From Ruminococcus flavefaciens (lineage in GTDB: Bacteria; Bacillota; Clostridia; Oscillospirales; Ruminococcaceae), in the NCBI RefSeq assembly GCF_900116855.1, contig NZ_UETD01000004.1, forward strand, positions 1-64,000: a stretch of DNA of 64,000 bases, in the 5' to 3' direction. The notes below the pieces were generated by a model. The model had not been told where the DNA came from. It ran no database searches and saw only the letters and a program-made list of their open reading frames with translations. Both the position numbers and the translations under genes were made by a program. The first letter of the stretch is position 1. Each line of letters begins with the position of its first letter. Below are positions 17,574 through 26,436 of this stretch, piece after piece.

Positions 17574-17590
17574 TGTTGCTGATAGCAACA
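17574..17590. promoter_or_regulatory. perfect palindromic operator in the leader of the HTH-dehydrogenase gene
   Basis: TGTTGCTGATAGCAACA has 7-bp arms around GAT. It lies about 20-36 bases downstream of the predicted transcription start and 24 bases ahead of the start codon, a typical repressor position. A related site lies at 17703-17718. Confidence 0.7.
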
Positions 17591-17616
17591 AAAGAATAGC
17601 TGCTTATAACAAATCC

Positions 17617-17645
17617 ATTATACCATATGGGAGCGATAACGTCAA
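17617..17645 (-). promoter_or_regulatory. promoter of the HTH-dehydrogenase gene
   Basis: On the minus strand TTGACG (17640-17645), a 17-bp spacer and TATAAT (17617-17622). Confidence 0.8.
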
Positions 17646-17702
17646 TAGTTTTGTGATTGATTGTTGCATAATATTGCAGAAAAAAATGATACTGCCCTTC
17701 TT

Positions 17703-17718
17703 TTGCTGCTGTCAGCAA
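17703..17718. promoter_or_regulatory. second operator-like palindrome
   Basis: TTGCTGCTGTCAGCAA has 6-bp arms. Aligned over 16 bases, it matches the operator at 17574-17590 at 13 positions. It lies about 95-110 bases upstream of the dehydrogenase promoter start and could also serve the divergent glycan genes. Confidence 0.55.
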
Positions 17719-17879
17719 CAGCTGGCTTACGGATAGTGAAGTATTCGATGCGGTGCTTAGTTAAATTGCTGAATTAATATGAATTATGTCTTAACAGCTT
17801 GATTTTGTATACGTTAGGGAGTATAATTATTATATTGGTTTATCATGTTTGTCATATCGCTTTAAAAGACATTTCCGGT

Positions 17880-18009
17880 GCTTTCCTACCGGATCGGGAG
17901 TTCTTCTCCTGCCGAAAAAGGGATTGTGCAGTATTTTGCTGTTCCTGATCCTTGTAAGGCAGAAAACATCGTGGATCATGATGAGTTCCTGAAGTTTATA
18001 AATAAATGA
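17880..18009 (+). pseudogene. possible 3' remnant of an unidentified gene
   Basis: The last 42 or so codons of an open frame (ending EFLKFINK and TGA at about 18007) look protein-coding in composition (VQYFAVPDPCKAENIVDHD) but have no ribosome binding site or start of adequate length. I do not recognise the family. It may be the end of a gene removed when the glycan locus was rearranged, or a chance frame. Confidence 0.3.
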
Positions 18010-18036
18010 GAATTATTAAAATTGGAGGAAACGTGT

Positions 18037-19491
18037 TTGACTTTATCAATTCCTAAGCTGAGGCAAAAATGGGGATCGATGTCCAAGGAAGCAAGGGCAT
18101 CGGTTGCTTATGCCCTCTGCAGTATTGTACAAAAATGCATTTCGTTCATAAATATGCCTATTTTTACAAGGCTTATGTCTACTGATGAATATGGCGAAAT
18201 GACGGTGTATTCGTCATGGTCCGGTATTTTTTCGATCGTTCTGACACTCAACCTGGCTTACGGATCGTTTTCACCTGCAATGCTGAAATTTGAAAAAGAC
18301 AGAGACAGGTACATTTCTTCAATTCAAGGTATATGGCTGGTTCTTTCAGGATTCTTTTTAATGATATATCTTCCGCTTCAGGGGTTCTGGAATGATATTT
18401 TAGATCTGCCTACATTGTTCGTGATCTTTCTTATTCTTGAGACATTATCGATCAATTCCATAAATCTATGGAGCGGAAAAAAACGATTTGATTATGAATA
18501 TAAGCCTGTGGTCGCGCTGACACTTCTGATGTCTGTAGCTAATACAGCTGTTTCGCTTGCATTTGTTCTTTTGAGTGAACAGAAAGGTGCTGCAAGAATA
18601 TGGGGCCATGTTGTTGTAACGGCAGCATTCGGCATTATTATTTTCAGCTTGAATGCTGTTCGCGGTAAAAGTGTCTTTCATAAAGAGTATTGGAAATATG
18701 CTTTAGGCTTTAATATTCCGCTGCTGGCATATTATCTGTCACAAATGATCTTTAATCAGAGCGACAGATTAATGATCAATCATTATTGCGGAAAAGGCAA
18801 GGCTGCAATATATGGAGTCGCTTATACTTGGGCAATGGTTCTGATTTTTGTGCTGAATGCGATTAATAATTCCTATGTTCCGTGGTTTTATAAAAAAATC
18901 AAAGAAGGCAGGGAGGAAGAAAATGCAAAGGTCGCAAACGGCATCGCAGTATTAATGGCTGGACTGATAATGTGTATCGTTATTATGGCTCCGGAAGTAA
19001 TACTGATCATAGGCGGTGAAAAATATGCTGAGGCTATTTGGTCCATCCCACCGGTCGCAATAAGTCTTTTATTGCTGTTTTACGCTCAGCTGTTCATCAA
19101 TGTACAGTTTTACTATGAAAAAAAGAAGGATTTAGTATACGCTTCGATTGGTGCGGCAGCAGCAAATATTATTCTCAATGCCATACTGATACCTCATGTC
19201 AACTATATTGCTGCCGGGTACACAACCATGATCAGCTATATTATTTTTGCAGCTATGAATTATTATACAATGAGAAAAGTGGCTAAGGAATCAGGCTTTT
19301 CTATGAAAGCACTTGATATAAAAATGCTGTTATTGATTTTTATTGCATTTACTGCTGCCTGCTTTATAATGATGGCAACCTATAAATTAATTATTGTGCG
19401 ATATGCCATTGTTCTGGCAGGGGCGATCGCCGCAGTGATCAAACGCAGAGAACTTATGAAGTTTGTAAATAATACCGTAAAACATAAATAG
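18037..19491 (+). CDS. polysaccharide flippase (Wzx-like, MATE/MVF superfamily)
   Basis: A 484-residue integral membrane protein with 12-14 hydrophobic segments and the N-terminal opening of oligosaccharide flippases (ARASVAYALCSIVQKCISFINMPIFTRLMSTDEYG). It should move lipid-linked repeat units across the membrane. The likely start is TTG at 18037, 8 bases after GGAGG; the codon at 18022 overlaps the binding site. It begins a plus-strand set with a TagF-like transferase and TagD, spaced by 16-33 bases, consistent with one operon. Confidence 0.88.
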   Translation: MTLSIPKLRQKWGSMSKEARASVAYALCSIVQKCISFINMPIFTRLMSTDEYGEMTVYSSWSGIFSIVLTLNLAYGSFSPAMLKFEKDRDRYISSIQGIWLVLSGFFLMIYLPLQGFWNDILDLPTLFVIFLILETLSINSINLWSGKKRFDYEYKPVVALTLLMSVANTAVSLAFVLLSEQKGAARIWGHVVVTAAFGIIIFSLNAVRGKSVFHKEYWKYALGFNIPLLAYYLSQMIFNQSDRLMINHYCGKGKAAIYGVAYTWAMVLIFVLNAINNSYVPWFYKKIKEGREEENAKVANGIAVLMAGLIMCIVIMAPEVILIIGGEKYAEAIWSIPPVAISLLLLFYAQLFINVQFYYEKKKDLVYASIGAAAANIILNAILIPHVNYIAAGYTTMISYIIFAAMNYYTMRKVAKESGFSMKALDIKMLLLIFIAFTAACFIMMATYKLIIVRYAIVLAGAIAAVIKRRELMKFVNNTVKHK

Positions 19492-19507
19492 GAAGTGGAT
19501 TGGCATT

Positions 19508-20725
19508 ATGAAAAGCATAAAGAAGCTGATAAAAAAGCCGGTTCGGATCATTGGAGAGCGAGTGATGGATATCAGGTCTGCTTATTATATAAAACGAAAT
19601 ATCAGGGTTAAGAATACAGATGTAATAAGAATAGGGTTTATCGTTCAGATGGCAGAGGTATGGGACAAGGAGGTCCGTATTTATGAGGAACTCAGGACAA
19701 GGGCTGATGTTGAGACATTTCTGATAGTGGTTCCTCCGTATGATTTGAAAACAGATAAAAATACACTGTCATACGAAAACGATCCCTTTCTCAGCATATA
19801 CCCTGAGGCAATAAAGGCTTTGCAGCCCGATGGGAACTGGATCGATATCAGAAAATCCAATCTGGATTATGTATTCTTCCAAAGGCCCTATGATCAGTAT
19901 CTTCCCAAGCCGCTTAGGAGTACCGAACTGGTCAAACACACTAAATGCTGTTATGTGCCGTATGGATATGCAGGTTCGGATGTTTTTAATCGGGGGAATA
20001 CAAATCTGCCGTTTTTCAGGAATATGTCATTTGTTTTTTTAGAGTCCGAGTATATGAAAGGGATATTCAGGAGATCATTCAATAATAGATCTATGTTTAA
20101 GCACCAAAAATATGAAACTTTGGGCTATCCTGATCTTGAAGTATATTTTGATATTCCTTCAAGAGATGAGAAAAAAAATATTCTTTGGACTCCGCGATGG
20201 TCTTATGACCCTGAAATGGGAGGTTCTCATTTTTTTGAGTATAAGGACTTACCGTTTTTTATTAAAAGTCATTATTCCGGTATTGATGTTGTTTTCCGTC
20301 CGCATCCGTTGATGTTTGATGAATTTATTAAACAGGGATTGATGAAACAGCAGGAAGCAGATGATTATAAAAGGCGTATCAGAGAAGCTTCCATAGCATA
20401 TGATACGGGAACACTTATTTCGGAGGCGATCAGTCGTTCTGACCTCCTGATAACCGATTATTCATCTATAATTATCAACTATTTTCTGACCGGAAAGCCC
20501 ATAATCTATTGCAAGGCAGATTATGAGCTGAATGAAGAGTATTCTAAAATTGAAAGCTGTCTGTATGTAGCTGAAGATCAGCAGCAGATCGAAGCCTATA
20601 TAGCAATGCTCCTGAATGGCGAAGACCCGTTAGCAGAGAAAAGAAAAGCGTTGATCGAAAAATATAGACTGCAACATATAGGAGCAGCAAAGCGTATTGT
20701 TGATTGCTTACTTTCGGTTTCATAA
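19508..20725 (+). CDS. CDP-glycerol glycerophosphotransferase family protein (TagB/TagF-like)
   Basis: A 405-residue membrane-associated transferase. The C-terminal half is the Glyphos_transf domain with KNILWTPRW, the conserved RPHP motif (DVVFRPHPLMFDEF) and SDLLITDYSSIIINYFLTGKPIIY. Members transfer glycerol-phosphate or another polyol-phosphate from CDP-activated donors onto a lipid-linked or sugar acceptor. The next gene makes CDP-glycerol, which supports glycerol-phosphate as donor. The first 60 basic residues probably mediate membrane attachment. The acceptor cannot be told. Confidence 0.88.
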   Translation: MKSIKKLIKKPVRIIGERVMDIRSAYYIKRNIRVKNTDVIRIGFIVQMAEVWDKEVRIYEELRTRADVETFLIVVPPYDLKTDKNTLSYENDPFLSIYPEAIKALQPDGNWIDIRKSNLDYVFFQRPYDQYLPKPLRSTELVKHTKCCYVPYGYAGSDVFNRGNTNLPFFRNMSFVFLESEYMKGIFRRSFNNRSMFKHQKYETLGYPDLEVYFDIPSRDEKKNILWTPRWSYDPEMGGSHFFEYKDLPFFIKSHYSGIDVVFRPHPLMFDEFIKQGLMKQQEADDYKRRIREASIAYDTGTLISEAISRSDLLITDYSSIIINYFLTGKPIIYCKADYELNEEYSKIESCLYVAEDQQQIEAYIAMLLNGEDPLAEKRKALIEKYRLQHIGAAKRIVDCLLSVS

Positions 20726-20758
20726 CAATGAAAGTATGATTTTAAGGAGCTGTGTTTT

Positions 20759-21241
20759 ATGGTTATTGGATATACAACCGGCGTATATGATCTTTTTCAT
20801 ATAGGGCATCTCAATCTTTTAAAGAACGCAAAGGGACTTTGCGATAAACTTATCGTTGGTGTTACTGTTGATGAACTTGTTGCATATAAAGGGAAACACG
20901 CTATGATACCTTTTGAGGACCGCATTGAGATCGTTCGCGCTTGCAAATATGTTGATGCTGCAGTTCCTCAATATGATATGGATAAACTGAAAGCCTGCAA
21001 ACGGCTTGGCGCATCCATTCTTTTTGTCGGCGACGATTGGTACGGAACTGACAAATGGAAGAAATATGAGGAGGATTTTGAAAGAGAGGGGATCAAGATC
21101 GTTTATTTCCCATATACGAAAGGAATTTCCTCTACCAGAATTACAAATGCATTGAAACAGGTGCGCGGCTGGACAAGTGAAGCAAGCGAGGCAGCTGCGA
21201 AAGCCCACTTGATCGCTGAGGAGAACAGTAATAATGGCTGA
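20759..21241 (+). CDS. tagD: glycerol-3-phosphate cytidylyltransferase
   Basis: A 160-residue cytidylyltransferase that makes CDP-glycerol from CTP and glycerol-3-phosphate. It shows the nucleotidyltransferase signature GVYDLFHIGHLNLL (HxGH) and the second motif GISSTRI, a small variant of RTxGISTT. Typical family length is about 130 residues; here a C-terminal extension of about 30 residues rich in Ala and Glu follows. It directly follows the TagF-like gene and supplies its donor. Confidence 0.92.
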   Translation: MVIGYTTGVYDLFHIGHLNLLKNAKGLCDKLIVGVTVDELVAYKGKHAMIPFEDRIEIVRACKYVDAAVPQYDMDKLKACKRLGASILFVGDDWYGTDKWKKYEEDFEREGIKIVYFPYTKGISSTRITNALKQVRGWTSEASEAAAKAHLIAEENSNNG

Positions 21242-21376
21242 CAGAAGATTAAGTATTATGTTTTTAACGATCTTGTTAGTGTAAAGTATGTATTTGAACG
21301 TTAACGTAATGAGAATGACATATGGTATCCCGACAGTTTTTGATCTGATTACTGAAATGTGAAAGGAAATATTATT

Positions 21377-22420
21377 ATGGTTGATAAAGAATACTGCATG
21401 AGCTCATATATGGCTTTCCGTTACATTGAAGATGATGACAGGGATTTTTATGATGGAATGCATCATGAGAATATAAGACCCTTTGCAGATAGCGAGCGCA
21501 TTCCTGTTCATTCCGCCGATGATATTGATCGTGAGATCGGGAAGCAGATGGAACAGTTTAAGGATAAGAAGAAGGGAGTCCTCCTTTCAGGCGGAATGGA
21601 TTCTGCAATAGTTGCCTCTTATCTTTCCGGTTCTGATGCCTATACATTCAGATTTCTCGGGGGAGAGTTCCAACCTGAGGAACTCGCACGGGCTGAGTAT
21701 TATTCTTCGTATTACGGATTGAACCTGCATTATGTAGATATCAGTTGGGACACCGTTGTATCGCATCTCGAGCCGGTCATGAAAGCGAAGTGTGCTCCGG
21801 TACATTCGATCGAGCCGCAGATACTGCAAGCAGCGATTCAGGCAAAAGCTGATGGTATCGAAATGATGTTTGTCGGTGAAAGCAGCGATCTGGTCTTTGG
21901 CGGCATGGATGGTTTGCTTGGGAAAGACTGGGCTTTTGATGAATTCATGGATCGATATATCTTTACGAAGCCGGAAGATGTTCTCAATGAGCCTGTGTCT
22001 ATGCAGTATCTCTTTGAACGCTACCGTAAAGACGGTAATATGATCGATTATCTTCGTTTCATGGATGACGTGTTCGCTATAGAATCCTCGGGTTCTTATC
22101 TGAACGCATTTGCGGTTGCCGATATGCCCTATTATGATCCTTATGCAAGACTCAGAATGGCGGATAAGCTTGATCTTCACAGGATCCGTAACGGCGAACC
22201 GAAATACCTGATAAGAGCATTGATGGCAAAGAAATATCCTGATATCCCTGTTCCGAACAAAGTTCCCATGCCTCGTCCTGTTGATGCTTATTTCAAAACA
22301 TGGGAGGGACCTTCAAGACCGGAATTCCGCAGAGATATTGATATGAGCAAATTCAACGGCAATCAGAAGTGGCAGATGTATTGCCTTGAGAGATTTTTGG
22401 ATATCAATGAGAAGGTATAA
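21377..22420 (+). CDS. asparagine-synthase-like ATPase without glutaminase domain
   Basis: A 347-residue PP-loop protein. The ATP-pyrophosphatase motif is VLLSGGMDSAIVASYLSG, with the second conserved segment in FVGESSDLVFGGMDGLLGKDW, as in the asparagine synthase C-terminal domain. The N-terminal glutaminase domain is missing, so the nitrogen donor would be ammonia, an amino group or a partner protein. Its position between tagD and a glycosyltransferase suggests amidation or amide-bond formation on a surface glycan or its precursor; that is inference. ATG at 21377 sits behind AAAGGAAA. The 135 bp upstream contain no clear promoter. Confidence 0.8.
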   Translation: MVDKEYCMSSYMAFRYIEDDDRDFYDGMHHENIRPFADSERIPVHSADDIDREIGKQMEQFKDKKKGVLLSGGMDSAIVASYLSGSDAYTFRFLGGEFQPEELARAEYYSSYYGLNLHYVDISWDTVVSHLEPVMKAKCAPVHSIEPQILQAAIQAKADGIEMMFVGESSDLVFGGMDGLLGKDWAFDEFMDRYIFTKPEDVLNEPVSMQYLFERYRKDGNMIDYLRFMDDVFAIESSGSYLNAFAVADMPYYDPYARLRMADKLDLHRIRNGEPKYLIRALMAKKYPDIPVPNKVPMPRPVDAYFKTWEGPSRPEFRRDIDMSKFNGNQKWQMYCLERFLDINEKV

Positions 22421-22467
22421 CGTAAAGGAACTGTATTTATGAAATAAAATATCCTTGTCGGTGTTTA

Positions 22468-22605
22468 ATGGCAAGCCCTGAGCCGTTGACAACGGTAACA
22501 AGCAAACGGCTTTATTCTTTGCCATACATGGCGGGATGCGCGTACAAAGTGTTTGAAGGCTGCCTTGGATGCACAGGTGATGGTCCTAATAATATTGGAG
22601 TTTGA
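22468..22605 (+). other. 45-codon open frame, possible remnant
   Basis: A frame from ATG at 22468 (MASPEPLTTVTSKRLYS ... GCTGDGPNNIGV) lies in the 230-bp gap between the ATPase and the glycosyltransferase. It has no strong ribosome binding site and matches nothing I recognise. A TTGACAACGG segment within it forms a small hairpin with AGCCGTTG/CAAACGGCT. It may be a decayed gene. Confidence 0.25.
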
Positions 22606-22650
22606 GATCGCCATGTTCCTTTTTAATTCAATAGCTGCAGGTGATGTTTA

Positions 22651-23613
22651 ATGAAGTTATCAATAATAATTGTATCCTACAATGAGAGCCGATTTCTTGA
22701 AAAGGCTGTGGGATCGTGTCTTGATCAAGATTATGATGATTACGAGATAATTATCGGGGATGATGGTTCTGACGATGGCTCGGTAGATATAATAAAGAGA
22801 TATGCCGAAACAAATAATATTAAATATTTTGTTATGGAAAGAAATGCAAAGTATTACATTCCGTCTATCAGAGTATCTGATATTATTAAGAGGGCACTTG
22901 AAATTGCTGACGGTCAATATGTTTGTGTATTATCCGGCGACGATTTTTTTGTTGATATGGGAAGGTTCAGAGAGCATACCGAATTTCTTGACACACACAG
23001 CGCATATTCGGCTGTTTATTCAAAATATGAGGAATATCATGAAAAAAGCCGGAGATCTATTGCTGCAGGTTCATACTGTAATTGGAGAAGTTTATTCTGG
23101 AGCGGAATGTATGCGCATATATCGTGCTTTACTTTTCGGAAAAAGATTTATGAAGACAATCAGCTTTTGGATAAAATGTGCGACGATACCGGCTTGACAT
23201 ACAGCATCGCTATTGCCGGGAAGTGGCATACGCTTCCAAGCGTAACAATGGCGTATCGCCAGAGAGATGGAAGTATAATGCACAAGGCTGATAAGCTGGA
23301 GCTATCTATTATTGAATTGATGCTGCTGCAAGATGTTCTGAATAAAAAGAAAATGATCTCCGGCAGTCTGTCACGTTATTATAAGCCGCTTTCATATTGC
23401 AGGAAAAGAAGAACTCATCTAAAAGAAGAAAAGTATCATAAATACATAGAGGCTTGCAATGGATATGACAACAATATCCTGAAGGAGATCATAGACTCGG
23501 AGAAAAAAATAAAACCGAAGCTTAAAATAAACGGCTTGCAGATCATCTCGCTTTTATGCTATTTATTCTACGGATTTTTCAGAAAGGCATACAAACTTAT
23601 TGATCACCGATAG
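22651..23613 (+). CDS. family 2 glycosyltransferase (GT-A)
   Basis: A 320-residue inverting glycosyltransferase. The nucleotide-sugar pocket is at the N terminus (SIIIVSYNESRFLEKAVGSCLDQDYDDYEIIIGDDGSDDGS), the DxD-type motif is SGDDFF around residue 100, and the base region lies in MCDDTGLTYSIAIAGKW. The C terminus has a short hydrophobic stretch (IISLLCYLFYGFF) that may bind the membrane. It is the last gene of the glycan locus, followed by a terminator. Sugar and acceptor are unknown. Confidence 0.9.
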   Translation: MKLSIIIVSYNESRFLEKAVGSCLDQDYDDYEIIIGDDGSDDGSVDIIKRYAETNNIKYFVMERNAKYYIPSIRVSDIIKRALEIADGQYVCVLSGDDFFVDMGRFREHTEFLDTHSAYSAVYSKYEEYHEKSRRSIAAGSYCNWRSLFWSGMYAHISCFTFRKKIYEDNQLLDKMCDDTGLTYSIAIAGKWHTLPSVTMAYRQRDGSIMHKADKLELSIIELMLLQDVLNKKKMISGSLSRYYKPLSYCRKRRTHLKEEKYHKYIEACNGYDNNILKEIIDSEKKIKPKLKINGLQIISLLCYLFYGFFRKAYKLIDHR

Positions 23614-23769
23614 AGCTTAATATGACATAATGAGGCATTGACCGAGCATCTTTCTAAACAGGGTATAGGTCCATGTACAGTTTTATCAGGTAAGGAACCC
23701 TTATGGTTATATGCAAATGTCATGGGATAACAGCAAAAGGTAAATGATCATCTGTCTGAAAGAATAACA

Positions 23770-23808
23770 AAAGGTCACTTGTTTAAGTGACCTTTCATTT
23801 TTTATTTT
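23770..23808. terminator. bidirectional terminator between glycan locus and methyltransferase
   Basis: AAAGGTCACTT (23770-23780) and AAGTGACCTTT (23785-23795) form an 11-bp perfect stem followed by CATTTTTTATTTT; the minus strand continues with TGTTATTCT. Confidence 0.85.
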
Positions 23809-24425
23809 ACAGCGATAACCGTTATCCACGGCTTGTCTTTATGGTGGGAGGTCTTCACACTTGAGAAGCCTGCCGTTTTAAGAGCAGAGCTTATCTGCTT
23901 TGTGGTATAGCACTTCATACCGTCGATTATTTCCTCGAATTTTAGGCTTGCTTTATCAGTTCCGTCTGATTCGTTGACGATCATAAAAGTGCCGACTTTT
24001 TTCAGAATGCCGGCTACCTGAGAGAAGCATTTTTCGAGGTCCTTCCAGAAATAGATGGTCTCGAAAGCAGTTGCAAGGTCGTAGTGATCTTTTTCCAGAT
24101 CGAGAGCTGACACATCGCCCTGTCTGACACTGCACCTGCCTGCTTCGATCATAGCCTTGTTGAATTCCCGTGATTTTTCCACGGAAAGGGGAGAGTAGTC
24201 AATAGCTGTCACCTCTGCAGCGGGATATCTGTTAAGCAGTTCGCCTGCATTTCTGCCGCCGCCGCATCCTATTTCAGCGATCGCTCTCGGTGACAAGTCT
24301 TTTAGGTGACTCATTCCCCAGTCAGCCATTTTTGCATGGCCGCTGTTCATTCCTTTCAGCATCATTTTGCCGAGAACACCCTCGGGTTTTCTTGTCTGAC
24401 TAACGTAGTTTCTGAAAAGCCCCAT
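23802..24425 (-). CDS. class I SAM-dependent methyltransferase
   Basis: A 207-residue Methyltransf_25-type enzyme. The SAM-binding motif I is IAEIGCGGGRNAGELL, motif II AIDYSPLSVEKSREF, and motif IV DLATAFETIYFW. The acceptor substrate cannot be told from sequence; related proteins methylate small molecules. It lies 14 bases after the GLUG lipoprotein gene on the same strand and probably shares its transcript. Confidence 0.85.
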   Translation of the reverse strand: MGLFRNYVSQTRKPEGVLGKMMLKGMNSGHAKMADWGMSHLKDLSPRAIAEIGCGGGRNAGELLNRYPAAEVTAIDYSPLSVEKSREFNKAMIEAGRCSVRQGDVSALDLEKDHYDLATAFETIYFWKDLEKCFSQVAGILKKVGTFMIVNESDGTDKASLKFEEIIDGMKCYTTKQISSALKTAGFSSVKTSHHKDKPWITVIAVK

Positions 24426-24439
24426 GTTATCACCTCATT

Positions 24440-26371
24440 TTATGCAGCATCTTTTTTCTCAGCTTCCTGAGTTCCTTCGGCTTCTTCTGCGCCTTCCTGA
24501 TCGGCACTTTCATACATCTTGTCGGTTTTGCCTATCTCATCGGTGAGTTCAGCACCGTCCAGAGTTACCTCGGCTTTACAGCTTTCGATAACGCTGTTTT
24601 CGGCACGTCCTGCAACAGCACCCGGAGTTACAGCACCTGTGATCTCGGCTTTGACTGAGCAGTCAACGATCCTGAAAGCTGTCTCCTCGCCGTAGTAGTA
24701 AAGTCCTGTTCCGATAAGACCTCCTACATGGGTCGCACCGGGAACGTTCATCTTGACAGTAACGCTGCAGTTCTTGATAATGCCGGGATAAGCGTGGGAC
24801 TCAACGCCCTCTGTAGCCAGAGCGATATCTCCTACCGAGTGAGTACCGCTGTATCCGCAGAGACCTCCGATAGCATGACCGCCCTTTGCAGAGATTATCT
24901 CAACATCAGCTGTACAGTCGGTAACGCTGTCCATCATTTCAAGGCAGCCTGCAATACCGCCCATACCAACAGGTTCATTGCCCTCAGCTATGATCTTTCC
25001 CTTTGCTGTGCAGTTTTCGATAGTTCCGCCGAAGCTTCCTCCGATAATGAGGCCGCCGCACTCAGCAACGTCGCACTGGATTATTCTTCCGTCTGAGAAA
25101 TCGTTGTCACCGAGTACCCTGATAGTAGTACCATCAACTGTGCAGTCGTGGACGTGATTTGTTGAACCGCCTGTGATACCGCCGATAGCGTTGACACCTG
25201 CGATCTCATTTTCACCTGTGAGAGTTACATCGTGTATCTCGCCCATGTTGTATCCGACAACACCGCCGATAGCCATTGAGTAGGTATCTGTGCAGTGGAT
25301 ATTGATATTCTTGGCAGTAAGGTTCTTGACCTCGCCCAGATTCATACCTATGATACCTGCACCGCAGATCGGGGTATTGCTGTCGAAGGTTACATTTGAG
25401 ATAGTGTGTCCGTTACCGTCGAATACGCCCTGGAACATGCAATCATGGTTGCTCATATCTTCAAGGTCCATAGTGCCGATAGGAGTCCACTCAATGTCAG
25501 TGCAGTCGATATCGTCAGTGAGGACAACGGTCTTGCCTGCGTATCCGCCCATAGAACCATCGGTTACGCTTTTTGCAAAAGATACAAGCTCCTCGGCAGT
25601 GCCTATCTCGAGAGTATCGCCTTCGGAGCCTGTTGAAGCTTCATCGCCCGTTTCGGAAAGGTTTTCTTCAACAAAGAGACCGATAACATTATCTATAAGC
25701 TTGTCGTCGCAGTCTGCGGGTATCCCTGCTGCCAGCCAGTAAGCATAGTCGCCCTCAGCGTATTCGGCAAGTGCTGCTTCATCGCTTCCGTAGCGGAATT
25801 CGATGTGATATGTAGTTGCTGGCGTATCGGGCATCATGAAGAAATATCTGAATTCGCCTGCATCTTCGTCGGACGTTTCATAGAGGAAGCCGTCCATCAT
25901 TCCGCCGAGAGAAAGGTCCTTAACATATGAATACTCATGCTCGAAAACTTTTTCTCCTTTTTCATCAAGGCCCGAGATGGTGCTTCCGTCGAAAACGAAC
26001 TGATCAACGCCGTTGATGAAATAGCAGTCGAACTGTGCCTCCTCGGGGGCAGTGTATTTCTTTACAGCGTCCTCGCCGTAAACAGTGCCTGTGCAGGCAT
26101 TTTTCAGCATCTCGGCACAGTCAGCAGCCATATCAGCACCTACGATAGCTTCGCATTTATCCAGCCAGACCTGATCGTATTTATCGTCGCAGATGACTGT
26201 GAACAGCTCGTCATAAGTACCTCTTACATCTTCGAGAAGCTGTTCGGCAGAACTGAGTTCAACAGCCGAAGATGACTCGGGCTTGCTTGAGGAAGAATCT
26301 GATTTCGTCCCGCAGGCACACAGAGAAATGACCATTGCAGAAGCAATGGAAAGTGATAGTTTTTTTTTCAT
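24440..26371 (-). CDS. surface lipoprotein with GLUG repeats
   Basis: A 643-residue predicted lipoprotein. The signal peptide ends in the lipobox SLCAC, followed by a Ser-rich spacer. Residues about 45-240 are a unique domain rich in Asp and Glu. Residues about 265-600 form a beta-solenoid of GLUG-type repeats (GGVVGYNMGEIHDVTL, GGITGGSTNHVHDC, GGLIGTGLYYYG), as found in adhesins and IgA-peptidase-associated modules. The C-terminal tail is acidic (AEEAEGTQEAEKKDAA). Likely role: surface binding. A palindrome at 26398-26417 lies in its promoter region and a TetR gene lies just upstream, so it may be TetR-controlled. Confidence 0.85.
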   Translation of the reverse strand: MKKKLSLSIASAMVISLCACGTKSDSSSSKPESSSAVELSSAEQLLEDVRGTYDELFTVICDDKYDQVWLDKCEAIVGADMAADCAEMLKNACTGTVYGEDAVKKYTAPEEAQFDCYFINGVDQFVFDGSTISGLDEKGEKVFEHEYSYVKDLSLGGMMDGFLYETSDEDAGEFRYFFMMPDTPATTYHIEFRYGSDEAALAEYAEGDYAYWLAAGIPADCDDKLIDNVIGLFVEENLSETGDEASTGSEGDTLEIGTAEELVSFAKSVTDGSMGGYAGKTVVLTDDIDCTDIEWTPIGTMDLEDMSNHDCMFQGVFDGNGHTISNVTFDSNTPICGAGIIGMNLGEVKNLTAKNINIHCTDTYSMAIGGVVGYNMGEIHDVTLTGENEIAGVNAIGGITGGSTNHVHDCTVDGTTIRVLGDNDFSDGRIIQCDVAECGGLIIGGSFGGTIENCTAKGKIIAEGNEPVGMGGIAGCLEMMDSVTDCTADVEIISAKGGHAIGGLCGYSGTHSVGDIALATEGVESHAYPGIIKNCSVTVKMNVPGATHVGGLIGTGLYYYGEETAFRIVDCSVKAEITGAVTPGAVAGRAENSVIESCKAEVTLDGAELTDEIGKTDKMYESADQEGAEEAEGTQEAEKKDAA

Positions 26372-26397
26372 AAATATCCTCCTTGGGAAATATTATT

Positions 26398-26417
26398 AAG
26401 TTAGAATATACTAACTT
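26398..26417. promoter_or_regulatory. palindromic operator-like site upstream of the lipoprotein gene
   Basis: AAGTTAG (26398-26404) and CTAACTT (26411-26417) are perfect 7-bp arms around AATATA. The site lies 27 bases before the lipoprotein start and right after the TetR gene. Its sequence differs from the site upstream of the TetR gene, so the cognate regulator is uncertain. Confidence 0.5.
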
Positions 26418-26436
26418 TAAGGCGTAAAATAAGGGA

